From the NCBI RefSeq assembly GCF_945859705.1, contig NC_079134.1, positions 47,422,402 to 47,486,401 on the forward strand: DNA of 64,000 nt, read 5' to 3'. The first letter of the stretch is position 1; every line of letters starts with the position of its first letter. The notes under the pieces are model-generated. The model was not told the origin of the DNA. It saw nothing but the letters and a program-made list of their open reading frames with translations, and searched no databases. The translations under genes and the position numbers were made by a program. Of the stretch, positions 23,401-36,700 are shown one piece after another. Origin of the DNA: Episyrphus balteatus. Lineage: Eukaryota; Arthropoda; Insecta; Diptera; Syrphidae.

Positions 23401-25445
23401 TTGTTACCTCATAACTTTAGACTGAGTGAACCAATTTTGATAATTCTTTTTGTAAGCTTTTGGAAAGCTGGTGGCTACAATGTGGCCCATTTTAATTTCG
23501 TTCAGTTCTGGCCATAGGAACTATTAGAAAAACCATAAAACCCAGTTTCCATCCATGGAAGTAGGTTTTGTTTTTTGATAAAAAAGATTATTTGTTCTTT
23601 GCCTTTCCAAAACTAATTTTTGTTTTTTACAATTTTTTTACTTTGCTTCTACTTTAGTTAGAAAAATTGAATCTTTTTTTTCGAGTTATCAATATCAATA
23701 AATAAAATTTGATGATCATTGTAGGTAATACGTGTTACTGAAAATCAGTTAATCTGCCGGTAGAAAAACGAAGATAACTCAAAATCTTTCAAAAAGAATT
23801 TGAACAAACTAAAATAAATCTGTCACAATTCCATTTTTAGTCTATAGCAAAATAAAGTCTTGCTCTATGTGCTCTCCCACACGAAATGCCTTTTTGTGTT
23901 TAACTGAGCTTAAATTAAGAACCTAAAATTGCCACTTATAACTGACTACATCAGCTGTATAGATTTTTTTTTTTAATTTTTTGAAGAAAGTTATTACACC
24001 ATAGACATTGTCACGTACTTAACTCATAATATCCATTATATATACTGATTTTGAAATGTGCTCTTTTCATTCGCAGACTCACATTCTTAAAAAGAATTCA
24101 ACAAATTTCACGGACAGATTTTATGATCTTTTATTTACAAGTACAATATCTTATACGTTTCAAGAATATACTTAGCCTTAACTTACGTACGTTCAAGTCT
24201 ATAATATTATTATTGATTTTTTTTAGAGACTCAAGTATACTGCATTACATCAAAGAATTACCCTGGAAAAGACATGATTCTATTGTTTTTAATTCATGTC
24301 AGGGTGATACAATGTCTTTGTACTTGACCCTGCTTCTGACCTGGCAATGAAGAATTTTATATTGTTGTTAATATTTATAAAAAGGGCAAAGGAGGTGTTT
24401 TAAAATATCTATTGTTTTAAGATATCAAGTATAACAATAGGCAACGTGTCTCTAAATAGACAATTAGTCACTTTGAAATTATAAATACAGTATTTAAGAT
24501 AATAACGAATGAAATTTTGAAGATAAAAATTCAAAAAAAATAACTATAAGGTTGTTTTAAACCAACCTCCTCAACAATGGTTAAGGTAAAACAAAGGAAT
24601 TGGGTCAACAAATCTTAACGTAGCAAAGGGTTTTAAATGTTTCATATACATTATATGTTGGTATCTCTTTTAAATACTGTCGTTTTGTTAGATATAAATG
24701 CTCAATAGTGAAACTTAATGCATAAAATGAAACATAAAACATCATTTTCAATTTTCCAAAAGGTTTAAATGTAATTGCTTTGGGCGTCACATCGACAAGA
24801 TACAAAGAATCCACTACCTATACATCAAACTAAAAACTTTTTCTATAAATACATTATTTAGCGGTATAAAACAATAAAACCGGAGTTAAGTAATTTAATA
24901 ACAAAATTTAATAGTAACGAACGTACTACATTCATAAAATGAAATACAAAACCCATTTAGTTGCGGAAGTAATCAACGACATCATTGTCAATTGTACTTG
25001 AACTCATCAATAATAACAAAAACAAGCTTACATTGCACTTTATCATTATTAATTTTTGTTTACATTGTGAATGTTCTTCATTAACAATTAAGTCTAATAG
25101 AAAAAGTACGATGGTCTAATTTCATGTGGAAAATATTCTTTTCAAAAAAAAATAATGATTTTTTGATATGCTATATTCTGGTCATCATAAAAACCTGCCT
25201 TCTTCAGCAATATATTGCCTACTGGTAAATTGGTCCACGTGGCCACTTTAAGAGCTAAAGAAAATTTATAAGTGGAAGTAAAAGATGACTATCATTAGCT
25301 TAGTCATACGAAAACCAAAATTTTTCTGGTTCGCATCCTGGCACGATTGGCGTAGTAAAATACATCGTCAAATAAAAGCTAATGTTATCAACTTTATAAA
25401 TTGAAAAGCATCCCGTTTAAAGGTTAAAAGCGACAATCTTAATGT
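23401..25445. other. intergenic
   Basis: No supported gene. 24270-24350 and 24600-24815 have open frames with plausible composition but no ATG or family match. A TGGTTCGCATCCTGG motif (25327) resembles a pol III B box; its inverted partner is at about 27150-27185. Confidence 0.4.
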
Positions 25446-25467
25446 TTTACTTGCGATATAGGTACTA

Positions 25468-26180
25468 CAGTCAAACTTCTTTATAACGAACCTTCAAGGG
25501 AACAAAAAATTGCTTCGTTATAAAGAAGTTTTATAAAAAATTCGTTATATAGAAAATTTATTTTTTAATACTGCATGTGTTCTTTTAAAATAATATGGTA
25601 CAAAAAAGAACTCATCTTAAGGAAATTTATTCATTTATATTTTTTAGTTAAAACATATCAACTTTGAAATTGAACATGCACATGAATCATAACTTTAAAA
25701 TTTTTAGTTAATTCTTTAACATTGTTGATAGTGTACTAAACGACACATCAAATTTTTCAGCCACATACTTTTCTTTTCTCCACTTTTAATTTTATCAATA
25801 TTCTCTCATAGCGAAATAGCCTTGTGATTGGCTAACTTAAAATGTAAACTCAAACGAACGATTTCATGCATCCAAACATACATACATACAATAACTTTAA
25901 GAAAATTCTTGCCAAAACGAGGAGTTCCCTTTTAAAACTCTGTATACAAATCTAGTGAGCTTTTTTTCAAATTTGAAAATTGACATTTCGTTATAAAGAA
26001 ACGAATTTGCTCTTGGCTCAAAAAAAATTAGTTCTTTATAAAGAGAATTTCGTTATAGGGAACTTCGTTATAAAGAAACTAATTCGTATGGAATGTTTTT
26101 TAAGGGGAAGGGGAACGAAATGAAATTCGCTATAGAGAAAATTACGTTATAAAGAAGTTCGTTATAAAGAAGTTTGACTG
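25468..26180. mobile_element. Tigger/pogo-type MITE, 713 bp, TA target duplication
   Basis: Terminal inverted repeats begin CAGTCAAACTTCTTTATAAC, with TA on both sides (25466-25467 and 26181-26182). CAGT-type ends with TA duplications suit the pogo/Tigger branch of Tc1/mariner. Subterminal CGTTATAAAGAA motifs are repeated near the right end. A transposase remnant lies inside at 25711-25815. Confidence 0.85.
25711..25815 (-). pseudogene. remnant of Tigger/pogo transposase N-terminal (CENP-B-type) HTH
   Basis: The minus strand reads IDKIKSGEKK and then, after a frameshift, YVAEKFDVSFSTLSTMLKN before a stop. The 'VAxxFxVSxSTLSTxLKN' pattern is typical of the CENP-B/pogo N-terminal helix-turn-helix. 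It is heavily truncated and non-functional. It supports the Tigger assignment of the surrounding MITE. Confidence 0.7.
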
Positions 26181-27306
26181 TATATATCAAGTTATGCATT
26201 CGTACAAAAAAAAAAAGTTGAGATAACATTTTTAAATGACATTACGATGGTAGAGAATGCCAAAAAAGTGGGTCCCGGAAGTCCGTCTGTCTGTCTGTAC
26301 AAGGAGCTACAGCCTAAACGGATGGACCGATTGACTTCAAACTTGGTATGTAGCGTTATTTGGCGACTTTCCAGAGGGGTTTTTGGAATTAATTTTTTTG
26401 GACTAATAATAACAGTACTTGTCATATACCGATTTTAGTAAAATTTAAATATCTTAAAAACGGCTCCAACGATTTTGTTTAAAAAATTCAAATATTAGTT
26501 TTAAGCTAAGGTCTATCTTCTAATGAAAAGTATTTTTTGGAAAATCATTATTAACGGTACCTGCCATAGAACCGTTTTTTTTTTCAAATCCGAATAACTC
26601 CGGAATTGCTTATTCGATTTCAACGAAACTCTTTGTTAGGAAGCATTTATACAATTTAAATATAAACCAACAAACAAATTTCCAAAAAAATAATTTTTGG
26701 ATTAAAAAAAAAAAATTGATTTTTTTTTGAAAAATCAAATTTTCGAAAACTGGACATTGAATCTTTTGAAATTTTGTTTTTAGATGTTGATTAGTGATTT
26801 CTACGAAATGGCATACCAATTTTATTTTAAAACATTTTTTCCAAAAAATTATTTTTCTAAAAAACTGCTCTAACGATTTTGAAAATTTTTTTTCTAAAAA
26901 ATTAACATATCAATCAAAACTGAATACTTGTTTTGGAGGGCAATTTTATTATTTTTTTTCCAAATTTCTATATAAAAAGTCTTAAAAATTTAAGCAACTT
27001 TAACTCTAAGAGCAAGTTCGTGCGACCCAGTCGTGCATTTTATTTTTTACCACACAATGTCTTTTGTTAGTTCCTGGCATACAAGTTTTTTAAGCTATTG
27101 GTTGATAGTTTTTTCTAACCATACAAACCATTGAGATGCACAATAATTAATGATCTTTACCAAGCCAATTGTGCCAGGGTGCAGATGGAAATACCTGTGG
27201 ATTTTTTTCTGGGAAGTTTTTTTTTTCAATTAATTGAAATAAACAAGTAGGTATTCGTTGAAAGAATATTAAGTCGAAATCTGGATTCAGTTTGTATTTA
27301 ATGGAT

Positions 27307-27740
27307 CACAGAGAAAAATATGACCCGCTAAAAACTAACAGATTGCCATATTGTTTTACCGTCCATACATTTCATAAGGAAATCTTATTAAAATCAACGA
27401 TTAATAAGGTTTTTTTAAGGAGATTTCTTATTATTTTTATAGAGAAAATCTTATTAAAATTTCACTGAAAAGTTGATTTTTTTTTGCAACTTAGCACTAG
27501 AACAAAAATCGCGATCAATATTTTCATGGCAGGTTGGTTCAGGTGGTAAGGTGGGCGACTAATGATTTGAAGTCTCCAGTTCGATTCCCAGCCTGGTCAT
27601 CGTTTTTTTTATTTTTTTGCAGATTTCAAAACAATTAGGAAAACCCGATTGTTTTTTTAATAAGGTTTCCTTCTTGGATGAAAACCATAGAGAAATCTTA
27701 TTGTTTTTGTTCTATTTTATGTGGTCTATTTTTCTCTGTG
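27307..27740. mobile_element. TIR element with CACAGAGAAAAATA ends
   Basis: 434 bp. The left starts CACAGAGAAAAATATGACC and the right end complement is CACAGAGAAAAATAGACCAC. AT is present on both sides. Inner AATCTTATTAAAAT-type motifs are repeated and inverted. It carries a tRNA-like segment at 27524-27600. Confidence 0.6.
27524..27600 (+). repeat. tRNA-like (SINE-type) segment
   Basis: TGGTTCAGGTGG (27535) resembles a pol III A box and AGTTCGATTCCCAG (27578) is a good B box, about 43 nt apart. The ends GGCAGG and CCTGGTCA could form part of an acceptor stem. The anticodon loop is not standard, so this is a tRNA-derived SINE fragment or dead tRNA, not a working tRNA. Confidence 0.5.
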
Positions 27741-28159
27741 ATTGAAGGTTTAATATCTCTTTATAAAATATCAGTTTAAGAAAAATAAAACAGTTCTGAA
27801 ATAAAAAAAAATCGAAATAACAAAATCTCGAATTTCAAGAAACTTCTGGAAACCATCGTAACCGAAGTTTATTCTGTAATATTTGAGCAAAAAAAAAAAA
27901 CAAAAACCAATAGTACTCAATTCAACAAATGTCAAACTCAAAGAGGTGTGGTAAGGAAAGTGAATTTTTTTAAGAAAGTCCATAAAGAGTCCTCTTTGGA
28001 TAAATTGGATTGAAAAATAAACACGTATACGCAACAGTGAACGTACACGTATTCTCCAAATCAACTATATTATTAAATAGTCAATTTTAACTATAAATAG
28101 TCAATAATGACTATTTAATTAGTACAGGTAAAATAGTTCATAAAATCAACAAATAAAAA

Positions 28160-28690
28160 AAATTGTTACACTCATGAAACTTGGCTAAAAGTTTGCTTTT
28201 GGGATAAGAACCAAGAATAAAAAAAGTCTATAAAAAAAGTTGGGTGGAAGGGTGTTTTTTCGTGGACAAAAGGATATGACACATGTTTTTAAGGTATTTT
28301 TTGATGCTGAATCTAACGACATAAAAATCCTCAACAGGTAAAATATAACCGAAACCCATGTGAAAAACATGCTACACTGATGAAATTCGGGATGAATTTT
28401 TTAGGTAAAGCAGGGACAAAGGATTCAAAAATTTCTTAAAAATATTTTTGGTGAAAGGGTGGTTTTTTGATGGGTTGAGTTATGTGAGAGAAAGTTATGA
28501 TTATAGCTGATTTAAATTTTATTAATTTTTAAAGGTTGGTGAAAAACTTTTGGTTGGTATAGGAATTAAGAATCAATGAAAATTGGTAAAAATGTTTCAT
28601 TTATAACAGAAACCAAGAACCCAAACAGTCTATATAAATATTTTAGGTGAAAGGGTATTTTTTTTTTTTTTTTGGGTAATACCCCACGGT
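28160..28690 (+). repeat. dispersed repeat R4 (copy 1)
   Basis: Shares with 32830-33700 the blocks TTTTTGATGCTGAATCTA, CATGTGAAAAACATG and several copies of GGTGAAAGGGTG. No coding capacity. Confidence 0.65.
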
Positions 28691-30300
28691 GAATAGATTA
28701 ATTTTGCTTTGATTCAGCTGGATAATAGGTATATTAATCTGATATAATGAAGTTTCGATTTCGAAAGTTACGCTTCACTCACAGGTAGGGGCTAATTGTA
28801 TCGATGTTTATACTAGAAATTACGAAAATCCAAACTTAATTCTTATGCATTTAAATAAATAGATTTTATTTGATTATTTCTAAGCTCAGACAATGATAAT
28901 TTAAGTATAGAAATAGAAAACTAAAACTGTATGCCTTTAAATAAGAATTGAGTTGGGAACTGCTATTATTTTCATATGCTTAAAATTAAACGTTAGCGCC
29001 CGATTTTGGTCTAGAATAGTATTATATCTAGAACAGTATATCGAGGTATTTCACTTAACATCATTTTACCCCCACTTGATGAGAAACACATTTTGACTTA
29101 CAATAATTTTAAGTTGAACCAATTCACAGAACAGGTCATAATAGCTCATTTATTTAATAATTTTATTTTCGACTAATTTTATAATCGGTCATGATTCATG
29201 AATCTCAAAACGAGTTAAATGTAAATAGTTAAAACCGAACCAAATTTTCAAGATATCGATATGATAAGAGCACTTCTAAATTAATAAATTAACTTTAAAG
29301 CAAAAACGGCGCTTTGTAAATGAATATCTTAAAAAACTATAAAATTTCGTTTTAACAAGCTGAACTTGGAAACTACAAAATCACTTTTAGATGATTTTTT
29401 CGCTTTGCATCAATTAAATAAAATGCACGACTGGGTCGCACTTACCTACTTGCTCTTTCAGTTCAAATCAAACTTATGTTAGTTAACTCCTAGATTATAA
29501 GAGCTGCCTCTAAATATAGATTTTAAAGAAATTTTGATGATGTAGGATTGTAGGGGAAAGCCGACATGGAGGGCAAATTTTTAATTTTTAAATTTTAATA
29601 TCAAAATAATATTTTTATTATTAAGATGATATTTAAATATTACATTTTTGATTTTTTTTTTTATATTTTATTATCAATTTATCATATCAATTTTTCATTC
29701 CAAATTAATGAAAATATTAAATAAAAAACTCTTAATTTGTACTAATTTAAAGGCGCTTTGTGTTTTTTTCGAAGTAAAATATATGATATGCTGAGAAAAT
29801 TTTATCGGCAATAAGATTTTATTTCACATAGTTTGGGAGAAAATAACAAAACAATTATATCACCTATAATAGGAAAAATAATATCACCACTATTTTATAA
29901 AGAATATTCACTTTTAGTACTGTTTTGAAAAAAGAAAGAATAAAATAATAAAAAAGAAAAAGAAAGAAATATCATTATAATAAACTGAAACGTAAAATCT
30001 AGTCAACATTGTATTTTAATTGTCGAAGTGAAATTTTGATTATCCACCTAAAATTAAAAAATGTCAAAATGATATGATAATCATATCAAAATTGATATTT
30101 TAATTGTTGGGCGAGTTTTGTCACTCAAAAATGTTAATTTGATAGCTGTTATTATCAATTTTTTCTTTTTCAGTGTAATACTAATCCGTACAGTAAAAAC
30201 AGTCTTACTCTTATTATTAGGTTCTAAATTGTTCAAAACTCAACTAATTTACTACATTTACTACCAAAAAAAATTACGTATACACCACAGTGACCATAAT
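28691..30300. other. intergenic downstream of Wnt4
   Basis: No gene. A DINE-like 3' fragment lies at 29415-29468 (minus) and an R1 end fragment at 30268-30295. The rest is AT-rich without visible signals. Confidence 0.5.
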
Positions 30301-30369
30301 ATTGTTTTCTCTTTCTCTAGAGTGGTAGCCAGTATTTTGTAACAACTGTAAACATAGAAATGAATCAGA

Positions 30370-30375
30370 TTTATT
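30370..30375 (-). terminator. candidate poly(A) signal of Wnt4
   Basis: TTTATT on the plus strand reads AATAAA on the minus strand about 335 nt past the Wnt4 stop. Common by chance in this sequence. Confidence 0.3.
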
Positions 30376-30708
30376 TATAGTTTTCACAAAAAAAGGGTTT
30401 TGCGTCTTTCAGGTAGATACGGGGTTTCAGGGTTTGTACACATCGATAGTCTAACATTTTCTTCTTTTAATCATTTGGGCAGATTCGGCCAAGATTAGTT
30501 TCCTATACTTTAAAAAAACCATAACTTTAAATTAAGGTAGAGATGATGTTATTTGTTGTTAATCCTTCTTAAACTTTTCTTTGAAAAATAAAACAACCAT
30601 TCTGGGAAATTTACGGTTTTTTTGTTGTGTTGTTTGTATTATGAAAATTATTTTCTGTATAATATATAGATTCTTGTCGTTAGGAATGAAAATACAATAA
30701 AAAAAGAA

Positions 30709-33700
30709 TTATTTACAAAAGTATCTATCCTCGTAGCGTTGACAATAGTCACATATAAGTTGGCAGCAGCGTCCGTTATTAAATCGGCATCGACACTTCT
30801 CCACTTGTTTGAAAACGCGCGTTGTATAGCCACGTCCGCAGCACAGATTCGCACAATTATCTGGATGCAAGCATTGGCGATCTTTGGTCACCGAACAGTA
30901 TGTTGGTGATGTTTCCAAATAGTATAAAGTTGTATATTGTGATTGTTGTTGCTAAAAAATTATTTTAAAATTATTTTTATTTAATTTTAATTATAAAAAA
31001 TTTAAGAAAATTTAAGAAAAATTAAACAAACTTTTTTTCGCTTTGGCTTTTTCATTCGACTACTTGGTGCCTCTCTTCGCATTGTTCTAATATTTGGAGC
31101 CTTTCGGACGGCTGTGTTATACTTTTGCCTCAATAAGCCTGCAGTTGCATTGAAATCGGATAGCTTCTTCCAACAGGTCTTCATTGAACATGAACCGGAG
31201 ACTCCATGGCACTTGCATTTGTCCTTCATCAAGGACGAAACAGCCTCTATACCAACCTTTAAAGGAAAAAACAAAATTATTCAAAAAAGAGGTCCTAAAA
31301 TGTCATAATATTTATCATACCTCTGAATCATGACGCAATATCTCTGAGACCTCATCTCCATCACCTCCACGCAAATCTAGAAAACTACGGGTGACCCTTT
31401 TTCCATGCTTAAGATTGTCATTGCAGCCACCCCATTGAAAGTCCTGACTAGCTTTGTTTTGTTTCCTTGGACCGCAACTACATTTTGTCATTCGACCCTC
31501 GGCACAGGCCCTAGCTATGGAGTGCGTCATAGCAGCTGCCGTTAGAGCATGGACGAACGCTGTTTCTTTGTAGAGCTTTTTGAATATATTTCGTTTGCCA
31601 CGTATTTCAATTGAACAATTCCAACGGTCGTAACGGAATTGGTCTTCGCAGTGTGTTATCGCCAATCTTCTAGCTTCCCGAATTGTGTCCGGCAGGCCGA
31701 ATTCTTTGCGACATTGATGATTTTGACGTCGTGTAGCTACCATATACCTGCAGGGACCCGGCACTTGTCCATTTGAGCTGAACACTGCCATAACGGTGTG
31801 TTCCGATATAAAATGTTCACTAAAAGAAGGAAAAAACAAACACAATTTTTTTCATTTTTTAAATTTTATAACGTAACGAGTATTTAAATCAATGGCTCTC
31901 AAACTTTTTAAATGGTAAGGCAAAAAGGTATGGGTTTTTGCTAAGAAAAGTTTATCAAAAGTCGGATAACATGGGATAAGGGGCATGTCTGTACTAAATA
32001 GATGTGGTGAATTTGACTTTAGGTTTGTGTCTTTGATAAATAGGTTATTAATATATGCCAGCAAGCAGCAGATGACGCAGCGAGCGAGTTGAAATAATTT
32101 TAAATATTTTGATGAAGTTAACGTATTCTGAGTATTTTTTTAAGAATTAAAAAATATATAGGTAGACAAGACTTGACTATTTCCTTTTAAAGAAATTGGC
32201 TATTTAATATGGATTTGAAAAATCAAAAAGTGAGAGTTGTAGTAACACCAAAGTTGTAAACTTTTTTATAAAATTTGATAGATAAATTGTCAAAAAGTTC
32301 AACAAGTAGCTCAAAAATTAGTTGTTTATCGTTTTGGTATAATTAGTATATTGCACTTTGCTTTTAAGTTTTAAATGGATGGAGAAGCACATTTTTTAGA
32401 CAGCAGTTTACCCAAAATTCATACAATAATCTGGTAGTGTTTTTAGAATTTTCACACTAAAGCCTTAAAGTTGTGCCAAATTTTATAATTTTCGTCAAGA
32501 AATGGTGATGAAATTGATTTTTTACCCTTTGAAATCTATAAAACGTCCCATTGTGTGACATTGGAGAATAAATTTAAGAAGCAAGCCAATGTTGAAAACT
32601 TGCGAAAATCTATTTTTTTTACACGCAGTACCTAACTATTAACTATGTACGAAGTAGTAACTTCTGCTAGCAAAGTAATGCCCGACATTGGTAAAAAATT
32701 GAGAATCACGATTTGGAACGCACAAAGTTGCAAATCCAGAGATGACGAAGTGGACATCTTGTGCGTTCAAAAACGAAGAAAAGCATGATTCTAAAAAGGA
32801 ACAAACGGAGACATCCTCAACCTCATCGAAAAGATAAGAGCGAAGGATAAAAAAAGTCTGTACAAAAAAGTTGGGTGGAAAGGTGTTTTTTTCGCGGACA
32901 ATAGGGAGGGGGTGAAGGTAAAAAATATAGTGAAAAAAATTGTTTGTCGAATATCATCATAATGACACATGTTTTTAAGGTATTTTTTGATGCTGAATCT
33001 ATTGATATATAAATAAAATAAATACAATTGCTCAGAAAAGTTAAGGGTGCTTGTTTTTTGACTTGAACAGGTAAAATAAAATCAAAACCCGTGTGAAAAA
33101 CATGATACACTGATGAAATTTGGGATGAAGGTTTTGGATAAATCAGGCATAGGTAAAGTATTCATAAAGTTGTTAAAAATATTTTTGGTGAAAGGGTGGA
33201 TTTTTTGATGGATTGAGTTATGTGTGAGATAATTATCATAACAGCAGATATAAATTTTGTTAATTTTTCAAACTTGGTGAAAAAGTTTTGTTTGTTATAA
33301 GAACTAAGAATCTAAAGAGTCTACAAAATCATCTTGAGTGAAAGGGTGTCTTTTTTTAAAGAAATGATGAAATTCGGAATTAGTACCACAAAAACTGTTA
33401 CAAAAATGTTAAACCAACGAAAATTGGTAAACATTTGTACCAAGTTTTTATAACAGAAACCAAGCATTTAAGCATTCTTTACAAATATTTTAGGTGAAAG
33501 GGTGTTTTTTTTTGGGAAATAAGGGAAATCCGCGATAAGTCAGATAAAATCAATGGTATAAAAGGTAGGTACCCTTACGAAATTTATTAAAAACGTTGTC
33601 CTTTTAATGGGAATTACGAATTAAATAAGTTTTTACATTTTTTTCATGTGAAAGGGTGTTTTTTAGGTGTAGAGAAAATGTGGGTATATTGAAAAAAGTA

Positions 33701-36700
33701 AGTAATCATGCGCGTAGGAAGGGGGAGGGGGGTCGTGGGTGGGCCAGACCCACCCTAGAAAAATCGACAGAACCTGTACTACGATGGCCCTTCTTAGTAA
33801 AACCGGCAGTTATTAAGTAATAATAATGAGACCCAATTGAAATTCAGCAATTATGTTACTTTTGAGATTAGAAACAAGAATCTGAAGTGCCTATAAGAAT
33901 ATCATGGTGTTTTTATGGTTGAAAAACAAAAATTAATGGGCTACCCTACTAATAATTTTGCTTCTATAATGCTTTACAGAAGCAACAATTGCATCTGTAA
34001 AGCTTTATAGAACCAAAATTGTTTGTCGGGTACCGTTATGAAATTTGTTCCATCTTGAACTCCCTCCCTTCCGTGAGGGAGTAGTCCGACTGCCAAAATC
34101 ACTATTTAAGGAATATTTTAACTCTTATTGATTCACCGTACTCCCATACTCTATTCTCTTCTTATGCTCCCCTAGAAAATTGAAAAAAAAAATGTTACGC
34201 ATACACCACAGTGAACCTCCTTTATATATTTTTTTTTACTTGTACTATAGGGTTTAATCAAAACCAAAACTACGGCCTAAATGGATGGATGGACTCGCTT
34301 GTAACTTAGTACAGGCAATTTTTACGTAATTTTCTAGATCGGTACTTTTTTGTTTTGTTTTTTTTTTTTTTTAATTCCTCCTTTTTACGGCATATTTGAT
34401 ATATAACGTTTTCAAGCATTTCAGTTAAATTTGATTTACGTAATTGTTTTAGTACCTAATTCAAACTAAACAGCGTTAGTTTTTCTGAAAAATCGGAAAA
34501 TGGAAATACAGTGTTGCCGTTTTTTGCAAAAATTGACATATTTTTTCGTCAATGTCGTATATTTCATCAAAGCCCAACTAACAATTTTACTACCACAAGG
34601 TTAGGACCTTTAATTTCTCGCAGCTAATATCTCTACAGGGCTTGTATTTAGTTTGTGAATCGAAAATTCAAACTTCCGAGGCTTAACTTTCGTTAACCGC
34701 TTCCTAGAAACCTAGTGCAAGTGGAATTTAAAAATTTCTACAAGCATTAATGAAAACATTTCGTTTAAATTTCAATATGGCCACATGAAATTCCATTGTA
34801 GAAGCACAAGAAATAAAAGCCAATAACTGACTTCTTTTAAATGGCTTTGCAAAAGAAATTGTATTAGAACTGCTTACAAAATCTTTATGAATGCTATGTA
34901 TTTTTTTTATCCAATTCGAAAATAATTAGACTCAAAAATTACTTAGGTAGGTTTTTTAGTATGGTAGAAGTACCTACAACTTATACAATTGCCTTAAATG
35001 CATTTATTATTATAGTTCTATATTACCAAAATTATGTCAATAGTATATGAGTCGTGATATTCATTAAAAAAAAAAAAATTACGTTGAATTTCAAATAAAC
35101 CGCAGTTAAACGGTTTTGCCTTTTTAAACAAATTCCACAAAATAAATGTGTTATAGTTACTCCATTCTAATATTTGAATTCAAAAATTGTTGAATCATTG
35201 TTTTTGATTGAAAATTATGTTTAATATCACTTTCAAATATAACAACTTACATAATTGTATGTTTTGCATCTCTGTGTGAGAAAAAAAGAAATTCAATTTC
35301 CGGCGCATGCGCGAAAAGCTTTTAGTTTTATATGTTTGCCTTAGCGAAGTTAGGGGATATTTATTTATATTTGTAGAAGTCCTTTAAGTACAAGCAAAAC
35401 ATTGTAAAAAGCATTTAATTTTATAAGTTTGCCTAAGCGAAGTTAGGCTCCCTAATTTTATTTCTAGAAGCCCTGTGAAAGTGAGTACAAGCTAAATTTT
35501 GTAAACTGTCAGGCAAACTCATGAGAATAAGAAATATTTGGATAAGTGCCATTATGGTGACCATTTTTGGTTTTTTTATTCGTTGTTATAAAGAAATAAA
35601 TGAAAAAGTGAATCTTTTCATATCGGTAATTCGTTTAAAATAGTGATATTAAAAATGGTTTACTGACCAATTCGGAGTTCATATTCAAGTAAGTGGAGAA
35701 GAAAGGAAAACAAGATTTTAGTCTTCTCCACTTATTTAAATATAAAATAGTGATGGACATTTTAGATTTTTTATCTAAGTTCAAAACAAAGTTAATTCTC
35801 TAATTTTTAAGAAAAAGCCAAAAGCCCAAAAAAAATTAAGATTTTTTTTCTGCTTCGGAAAAATGGGGCTTGACGGCATCCGGGTGAAACCTCTAAAGTC
35901 TAAAAAAACCGAATTTTTCAGATATTCCAGAAAAAATTGTTCTTGAGTAACAAGTTATTCTCTTTCATCTTCTCAATAATGACATGGTTTGACAATCAGT
36001 ACCTATATAATATTATTAAGTCTTTATTAAATAATTTTTTATAAGATAAAAAAAAACCAGAAAATAACCAAAAATAATAACTTTGAAAAAAAAAAACACA
36101 AATGGTCACCATATTCTTTAAGATAGTGCAACTCATCAGGAAGTTAAATCGAAGCCCTTAGGAAGCTCTGGTTTCAACTAGTCCAAATTTGAAACTCTTT
36201 TTTATTCCTGAGTAGCTCGATGGGTAAGGTACCAGACTATCAATCAGGATGTAAGAAGTTTTTTTCTCAATTTAATTGTGTTTGGAAATTTAATTTCAGA
36301 AGCAAAACTTGCCTGGATCGAAAACAAAGAAGAAAATGAAAAAATAAAAAGTAATAGGTAAAAAAAAAAATGAAAAAAAAAATATTTTTTTTTCTTTATT
36401 CTATTTGGGATATACCTCGTTTAGACTTTCACAATCCTTCGACAAGTCTACTCAGAGCTTCTAAATAAAAATAAAAGCCTGCAACAATAATACACATTTT
36501 CAAATTTCAAATGTTGGTTGTTTCTATAAGGCATTAAAGACATGTTATGAGTCTCTCCAATCAACTTGCATATGACTCTTCTAAGGCCTATCAAGCTTCT
36601 CGGGTGGGCCAAAAGGGCTTCTCTATGGTCGTATACAAGCAATATTTCTAAAATCGAAACAGCTTCGTTAGACCCTTGTGGAAGTAAAATTTTTAGTTGG

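Larger units (their letters stand above)
25446..27046 (+). mobile_element. DINE-1/Helentron-like element, copy 2, split by a Tigger-type MITE
   Basis: Same ends and conserved segments as the copy at 20932-22080, but only about four GTCT units. The element is interrupted after GATATAGGTACTA by a 713-bp insertion (25468-26180). Removing that insertion and one TA restores the sequence of copy 1 exactly across the junction. Confidence 0.75.

Noticed and set aside
24605..24814. 70-codon frame on the minus strand with chemoreceptor-like feel
   Set aside because: No ATG, no splice partner, no recognisable motif.
27524..27600. functional tRNA gene
   Set aside because: B box is good, but the anticodon stem-loop is not standard and it sits inside a TIR element.
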